64,000 nucleotides of DNA from Cladobotryum mycophilum (lineage: Eukaryota; Ascomycota; Sordariomycetes; Hypocreales; Hypocreaceae), in contig JAVFKD010000004.1 in assembly GCA_036429605.1 (NCBI GenBank), positions 3,286,001 to 3,350,000 on the forward strand, read 5' to 3'. The notes under the pieces were generated by a model. The model was given only the letters and a program-made list of their open reading frames with translations, was not told the DNA's origin and ran no database searches. Positions 58,741 through 64,000 of this stretch are shown piece by piece (position 1 is the first letter of the stretch; every line of letters starts with the position of its first letter). The position numbers and the translations under genes are program-made.

Positions 58741-60818
58741 TCACGCAATGCTAAATTCGTTAATCTCACCCATCTCGTTCTTGAGCTCGGCGCCGACCTT
58801 GTACGAAGCGCGCCAGCGCAACTTGACGGACTCGACGCGCAGGGCCTTGTTGCCGGTGTGCCAGACGTCGACCTCTTGGGTGACGCCACGGCTCTGCTTA
58901 GGAGCGAGGCTGCGACCTGATTGAGGCTTGAGCTGAAGTTCGTAGCCCTGTAACTGCCAGGTTAATAAAGGTGTCTAAAGGAGAGACAGAGAGAGAAAGA
59001 TGGACGAACCTTTGTGACGGCTAGTTGAAAGTGTAGTTCATTGATTGGCTGTGCGGTATTGTTGGTGAAAGCAAAGACCATATTTATCGAGTTACTGCTG
59101 GCCGGGGAGCGTCTAGCCAGGAAATCTGTTCTCAAATTGGTGTTGCTAGGAGTTCCCTTGTGCTCCGATGGCTTGCTTGGTGCTTCCGGCGGTAGCGCAG
59201 AGGAAAAGTTCCATTCATCATCGTCGGCGGACGCAGGAGCTGGCTTTGGGGCCGGAGGAGGGGTCCCCGTTAATGAAGCGAAGGGGTCGGATGCGGTGGA
59301 CTGCAGTGCTGGGGGAGGCACTTGTTGGTGGTAGTTTGGTTGGGGGGTGACAGACTGAGATCCGGGGGGCGATGTGAATGAAGCGAATTGGGAGAACGGT
59401 GGGGTTTGGCTCTGAGCATTACCCCTAGCACTGTTGTCCTGCGTTATGGAAGATAACAAGGCAGGGCCTGGGATATCTTGAAAGCGTGGTCAGTATAAGA
59501 TTCAAACACAGCATGCGGCACATGGAAATCAGGAGCTTACTTTGATTTGCGCCAAAGCCAAGGGCAATACCGCCCCCTTGCCCGAAGCTACTCGACTCGC
59601 TACCGATGTCAAGGCCAAGAAGGTCGTTTTCCAATCCTCCGGCCTGGGATGTGCCCGCGCCGGGTGCCCCGTTGCTGCCGGCGGCATCTCCGTCGAAATC
59701 TATCAGTGAGAGCTCGTTTCCAGCCCCCTTACTTGACTGCGATGGAGGCGGCGCGCCGGCCGCAACCTTGGCAGCAGCTTCCAAATCACCCTTCTTCATC
59801 AGCTTATATCGTTCAACAGTGCGGTGTATGCTGTCGTTGATTTCAAGCAGTCTGGCGACAGCTTCATGGTCATCCGACTCCTCTTCGCACATCTTCTGAA
59901 TCTTGGGCTGGGCGCTTTGCAGTGCGGCGGCCAATTCGCTGAAGACATCGCCCTCCTGCATCTTATCACCGGGGCGGAAGGCCTCCAGACGCTCCTCCAG
60001 CAATCTAGCCTTGGCTTGAATCTTGCCGATTTCCTCGGCAGCCTTTGCGCGATAGTCTGTCTTGGACCTTGTGTCATATCCGGCCATGATCTTCATGAGC
60101 CGGTTGGCTTCTTGGAGATCCTCGGGAGCGCCACGTCGGATGAGCTCCTGGAGCTTGGCTGATTGCGCCTCGCGCTCTTCCTCCTCCATCTCTTCGGCCG
60201 ATTTCAGGTTCTAGCAGAGAGAGCATTAGTACCGCGGATATACTTTCAGTGGTATAAGGGTAGTTGGCTGTCTTACGTCGCTCGGGTTCAAAACGGCCGC
60301 ATCCTCCCTGCGGACCTCGGGGAACATGTATCCTTTGTAACTGAGAAGACGATGCATGTCGCGGATAAACCCCAGATCTTCCCTGTATCGACTCGTCTCG
60401 CATATCGTCATGCGCCACTCTTCTATAGCTTCAAGGATCTTATTCTGGACACGAGTGGGCCGAATAGGCGGGCGCTCCGGAAACCTGCGCACCAGCTCAT
60501 TGAGGAATTCCTTGGTGCTGATTTGCAAATGGAAAGGGTAGCCGCAGTTTTTGACGCAGATATCGAGCAGGCTGAGGGCGAGAAGGGCGACATTGGGATT
60601 GCGGTGATTGATGAATCCAACTATGGCCGTAGCAGCTTCGCGGGGGCACTGCCCTTCTTGCTGTTGATGAGATCGGAGATTTCGAGGTTGAGGGCCAGAT
60701 TGGGTTCGTAGTTTTCGGGACTACAAGCGCCTTGGATGAATCGCAGAAGCTGAGAAGGGGAGCGACCATAGTCTCCCCAGCGATCGCGGGCTGCCGCGCG
60801 AGCTGATGCAGCTTCCAT
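58741..60818 (-). CDS. GGA: GGA clathrin adaptor (VHS-GAT-ear), Golgi to endosome sorting
   Basis: ARF-dependent monomeric adaptor at the trans-Golgi. Exons are 60818-60277, 60210-59541, 59476-59010 and 58947-58741; with one added base the total is 1887, 628 residues, as in yeast Gga proteins. The VHS domain is at about residues 10-150 (SPSQLLRFIQGACSPEN, ALLALSLLDICVKNCGYPFH, STKEFLNELVRRF). The GAT domain is at about residues 190-290 (LQEANRLMKIMAGYDTRS, RLLEINDSIHRTVERYKLMKK). A linker carries DLLGLDIG and DDDEWNF boxes. The gamma-adaptin ear forms the C-terminus (MVFAFTNNTAQPINELHFQL, then SVKLRWRASY). The VHS frame breaks after KKGSAP; the C5 run (G5 at 60642-60646 on plus) must be C6 to continue REAATAIVGFINHRNP. 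All introns have GT-AG ends. Confidence 0.93.
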
Positions 60819-61822
60819 TTCCTCCTCTTACTATGGCTGCTTATTTGTTGTATGTTTGTACGAAGATTGAAGGCCCCAGATGGCTCAACCCTTGGATGTT
60901 GAACGCTGCGACTGGATGGTAGGAAAGTAGGCCAGCAAGCGGATAAGTAATCGACCGCTGTTGTCGACCTAATCAATGCAGCAGCAATTATGATTGTGGT
61001 GTTGGGAAAGCAACGTGGTCTGGCGCGCGTGTTTCGTTTTCGGGCTCGACAGGTTGGTTTAGACAGATCTCGGGATCGAACAATGAAGACGAGCCGGAGA
61101 TGTGCAAAAGATCGGTCAAAAGCAATGGCATGAGCAGATGGACTGAAGCTGCAACGAGTGGGATAAATCAATCTACTCTCATCTCGGAAGCACAAGACGA
61201 TGATGTCGTGAAGGAAAGCAAATAACGTAGCCTCAGCCGTTGCTGCGGCGTAGATGGATGGATGGACATGGACATGGACATGACATGGGCCCGGAGGTAG
61301 CCTTTAGCCTTATGGTAACCTTGTCACTGTCGTGGCGGGGAGGGAGAGGATGGGGTGGGCATGTGCAATTAGTTAAGCAGTTTGCCCACCTTGTGCCTCG
61401 ATCCACTAACAGCTGGCTTGAGTAACTTGTAAATGAGGTGAAATAATTCTCTAAATAATACCAAGGCATACTGTAGTATTATTTTTTAAATTCTCAAGCG
61501 ACCCCCAAAGTTTTATTTTACCTTTTCTACTGGATAGTTATAGTAGATAGATGTTCTTTTTTTGGGTACCTAGTAGTTCTACTGAACTTTGAAGCTCCAA
61601 GTCGATATGCTCCCCACTCACTACGCTATTCCTCCTTTGGTACTATCTCAATAAATTAATATCATGGAGGGGCAGTGAAGCAAAATCGAGCAGAACAAGG
61701 AAAAGAAAAAAGTTCCATCTTATCAGTCTTCGATCTCATCAAACAACCAAAATTTACTCCAAACTCACTGCCCAAGAATAAGCCTCGTTTCATCTCAACA
61801 TATAATCACTCACAGAACGGAC
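60819..61822. promoter_or_regulatory. Shared divergent promoter region of GGA and TSR3
   Basis: A 1.0 kb region between two head-to-head housekeeping genes. It contains a CATGGA hexamer repeat at about 61259-61282 and a TACCTAGTAG motif near 61567. The last 130 bases before 61823 are A-rich and C-rich with few G, typical of a fungal leader. No gene supported. Confidence 0.5.
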
Positions 61823-63049
61823 ATGGTGCGACACAAGAAGGATTTCGCCGCAAGGGGCAAGAAGTTCGGTGGCCGTGGTGGAGGAGTCGCTCGACAACCC
61901 CGCCATCTCGATGATGATGAAGATGCTTCCGGCGCCGCGTCGTCCTCTCGTCCGCCATTCAAGGCCGCCTGCTGGGATCTGGGCCATTGCGATCCCAAAC
62001 GATGCTCTGGAAAGAAGTTGATGAAGCTTGGCATGATGCGCGAGCTTCACATGGGCCAGCGCCATGGTGGCGTCATCATCACTCCCAATGGCAAGAAGGT
62101 CGTCTCGCCAGCTGATCGCGACCTCATGGACCAGTTTGGCGCTGCCGTCGTTGAGTGCTCTTGGGCACGCACACAAGAAGTGCAATGGAACAAGGTCGGT
62201 GGGAAATGCGAGAGGTTACTGCCATACCTTGTCGCAGCCAACACCGTCAACTACGGCAAGCCTTGGAGATTAAACTGTGTCGAGGCACTGGCGGCGGCAT
62301 TTTATATCTGCGGGCATGCGGAATGGGCGGAGCAAATCTTGGCCCCGTTTTCATATGGACCCTCCTTCTTGGAGATCAATAGCAGCTTGCTTAAGCGATA
62401 TGCAGCCTGCGCGGACGATGCTGAAGTGAAGAAGACGGAGGAGGAATGGATGGAGCGGTTGGAACGAGAATACACCGAGAGTAGAGAAGATGGCGATGAT
62501 GATATATGGGCAAGAGGCAACACAAACCATATGGATCCCAAAGATTCCGATGACGAAGAAGAAGAAGAAGATGACGATTCTGAGAACAGTGATGGAGAAG
62601 GAAGTATAGATGGTATATACTTGGGGAAACGACCCCCGAAAAAGGATAAAAAGGAACAAGGTGAAGAGGACGAAGAAGAGGACAAGGACCCTTATGCCTT
62701 ATCCGACGACAGCGATGACGATGCCGCCATGGAAGAAATCCGTCGAAAGGTTCTCGCCTCCAGGGCGTTCTCCAATCCTAACCCCAACAGCGAAGAAAAG
62801 CAAAAGCCTGCGACAATACCTCGTCCGCAGAACCTCAAGGCCGATTCCGACGTTGAGCCAGATTCGGATAATGACAACACCGACGATAGCGACGGCAGCG
62901 GTGATGATGATGAATTTGACAACATTATCGCCGCCACTCCCGTCACGGACAAGATTGGCCTGGCGAAGCTTGAGAAGGAGAGATCAAGGGCTGCAATCAC
63001 CACAAAGACATTCTCATCAAACGCCATGTCAGCGCCGAGTAGGGGGTAG
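61823..63049 (+). CDS. TSR3: 18S rRNA aminocarboxypropyltransferase Tsr3
   Basis: Transfers the aminocarboxypropyl group of S-adenosylmethionine to the hypermodified uridine of 18S rRNA during late 40S maturation. Single exon, 408 residues. The catalytic half (about residues 45-215) shows the family sequences AACWDLGHCDPKRCSGKKL, VVSPADRDLMDQFG, VVECSWARTQEV, LLPYLVAANTVNYGKPWRLN and EALAAAFYICG. The C-terminal half is an acidic disordered tail (DDEEEEEDDDSE), long compared with yeast but usual for filamentous fungi. The start ATG lies in a good context (GGACATGG) after an A/C-rich leader. The stop at 63047-63049 sits right behind a G5 run; a G6 there would add 17 codons, so the last residues are slightly doubtful. 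Confidence 0.94.
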   Translation: MVRHKKDFAARGKKFGGRGGGVARQPRHLDDDEDASGAASSSRPPFKAACWDLGHCDPKRCSGKKLMKLGMMRELHMGQRHGGVIITPNGKKVVSPADRDLMDQFGAAVVECSWARTQEVQWNKVGGKCERLLPYLVAANTVNYGKPWRLNCVEALAAAFYICGHAEWAEQILAPFSYGPSFLEINSSLLKRYAACADDAEVKKTEEEWMERLEREYTESREDGDDDIWARGNTNHMDPKDSDDEEEEEDDDSENSDGEGSIDGIYLGKRPPKKDKKEQGEEDEEEDKDPYALSDDSDDDAAMEEIRRKVLASRAFSNPNPNSEEKQKPATIPRPQNLKADSDVEPDSDNDNTDDSDGSGDDDEFDNIIAATPVTDKIGLAKLEKERSRAAITTKTFSSNAMSAPSRG

Positions 63050-63190
63050 AAATTGATCAACGGCACCGTTTACCGCCGCGCAAAGGATAATTATTCTTGT
63101 TATGTGACGTGAAGCATCCTAATTTGAATACACAAAACACGGAGCCTCAGTAAACTACAACCAAAGAAGAACACCCCTTGTTCATTCCTT

Positions 63191-63838
63191 CTAATCTCGA
63201 AATGTCGGGCTATCCAACCACGCGCGAATCTTTTCCAGCCCAAAGACGTCATGTTCCCCCTTGGAAGTGGTATAGTCCTCAATCCGGCCTTGGATCCAGC
63301 CAGTTGTACCGCGCGATGTCCCCAGCGGCTTTCCAATCTCTCGGGCTGATCCAAAGTCGACTAAAACAGGCATGCCGCTATCATTGACCATGACGTTTGT
63401 CGGATTGAGATCGTTGTGCGCTCAGCTGAGCGAGTGCAGGTGATTGATAGCAGAGCCCAGCGCATTCATGAAAGTCTCCTTCTCAATGTGTTCTATCTCA
63501 TTCTTAACATAGTCTTCCAGATTATGCAAATGGCGATCGAGTACGATTCCAGTCAAATGTCCCCTCTGGGAGCGGCAGCCGTGGTATCGGACAATGTTGG
63601 GATGTGGATGTTTGGATAGAAACTCCATCGTGCGTGCCTCCTCTAGCAAGCCTTGGGCAAGGAGATTTACGACTTTGTACTTCCTGAATACATCGTACTG
63701 AGAGAGTTGGGGTCTCTTGACGAAGACTTGAGCGTCCATTTCACGGTTCTGAGATGCCTTGGAGGGTGCCTTGGTACCTGATCTGTGCTTCTCACCGCAA
63801 ATGCGACTTGTACTCGATGTCCATATAAATGCAAGCAT
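63191..63838 (-). pseudogene. Truncated orphan Ser/Thr kinase-like gene with in-frame TGA
   Basis: The translation resembles a lineage-expanded fungal kinase-like family. From the N-terminus it reads FVKRPQLSQYD, LLEEARTMEFLSKHPHPNIV, YHGCRSQRGHLTGIVLDRH and INHLHSLS. Then comes TGA at 63424-63422, and in the same frame AHNDLNPTNVMVNDSGMPVL, VDFGSAREIGK and TSKGEHDVFGLEKIRAWL, stopping at 63193-63191. The catalytic loop (HND..N) and the DFG motif are present, but the N-lobe with its Gly-rich loop and a clear ATP-binding Lys is missing. Because both halves are in one frame, this is a point stop, not a run-length error. CGA to TGA is a C-to-T change of the kind RIP makes. It could be a pseudogene, a base error, or have an undetected intron. 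Confidence 0.65.
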
Positions 63839-64000
63839 ATCTCCAGCAGCTCAAGTCAATCTGAAGGTATCTCTCTCGCCACAAGACTTTGTTAACACAT
63901 GATTTGATCTTTTGCATTCTACCCATGAGACAACTTGAAATTATACCGCATGATGGCTGAGGAACCCTGGACCGAAAAAACCATTAATAGGTTTTTTGCA
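63839..64000. other. Right-edge sequence upstream of the kinase remnant
   Basis: 162 bases with no recognisable feature. If the kinase remnant has missing N-terminal exons they would lie here or beyond the window. Confidence 0.4.

Overview
The window looks like nuclear DNA of a filamentous ascomycete (Pezizomycotina, Sordariomycetes, probably Hypocreales). The signs are short 45-200 base introns with GTAWGT/GTGAGT donors and CTAAC-like branch sites, an intron-containing tRNA-Met, CT-rich leaders, many intergenic microsatellites, and best-recognised proteins that are fungal housekeeping or regulatory genes. I see no prokaryotic, phage or CRISPR features and no secondary-metabolite cluster.

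Layout, left to right: TRM10 tRNA methyltransferase (+, cut by the left edge); PRI1 primase small subunit (-); the SKN7-type HSF/response-regulator transcription factor (-); a 5.9 kb gene-free stretch; eIF2B epsilon (+); a Swiss-Army-Knife RNA-repair HAD protein with an RGG tail (-); a DUF167/YggU protein (+); a GNAT acetyltransferase (+); a DHA1-type MFS transporter (-); a 10.3 kb gene-free stretch full of simple repeats; a CP2/grainyhead-like transcription factor (+); a 6.4 kb gene-poor stretch with a possible solo LTR; an intron-containing tRNA-Met(CAT) (-); an uncharacterised protein with seven hydrophobic segments (+); a small membrane-protein ORF (+); eIF2A (-); RBA50/RPAP1 (-); HPC2/ubinuclein of the HIR complex (+); a GGA clathrin adaptor (-); TSR3 (+); and a truncated orphan Ser/Thr kinase with an in-frame stop (-).

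Functionally this is a core region: translation and RNA modification (TRM10, eIF2B epsilon, eIF2A, TSR3, tRNA-Met), replication and transcription (PRI1, RBA50, HPC2), trafficking (GGA) and signalling or development (SKN7, CP2). No operon-like joint function is evident. Regulatory genes have the largest upstream spaces and housekeeping genes the smallest.

The strongest structural observation concerns the sequence itself. Nine genes carry exactly one frame break each. Eight of these fall in a G or C homopolymer of 5-7 bases and one in a C/T-rich stretch. Changing the run length by one base restores a recognisable protein and makes the exon lengths sum to a multiple of three. Since several of these genes are essential, assembly homopolymer error is the simplest explanation, and any automatic annotation of this window will show false introns or truncated proteins there.
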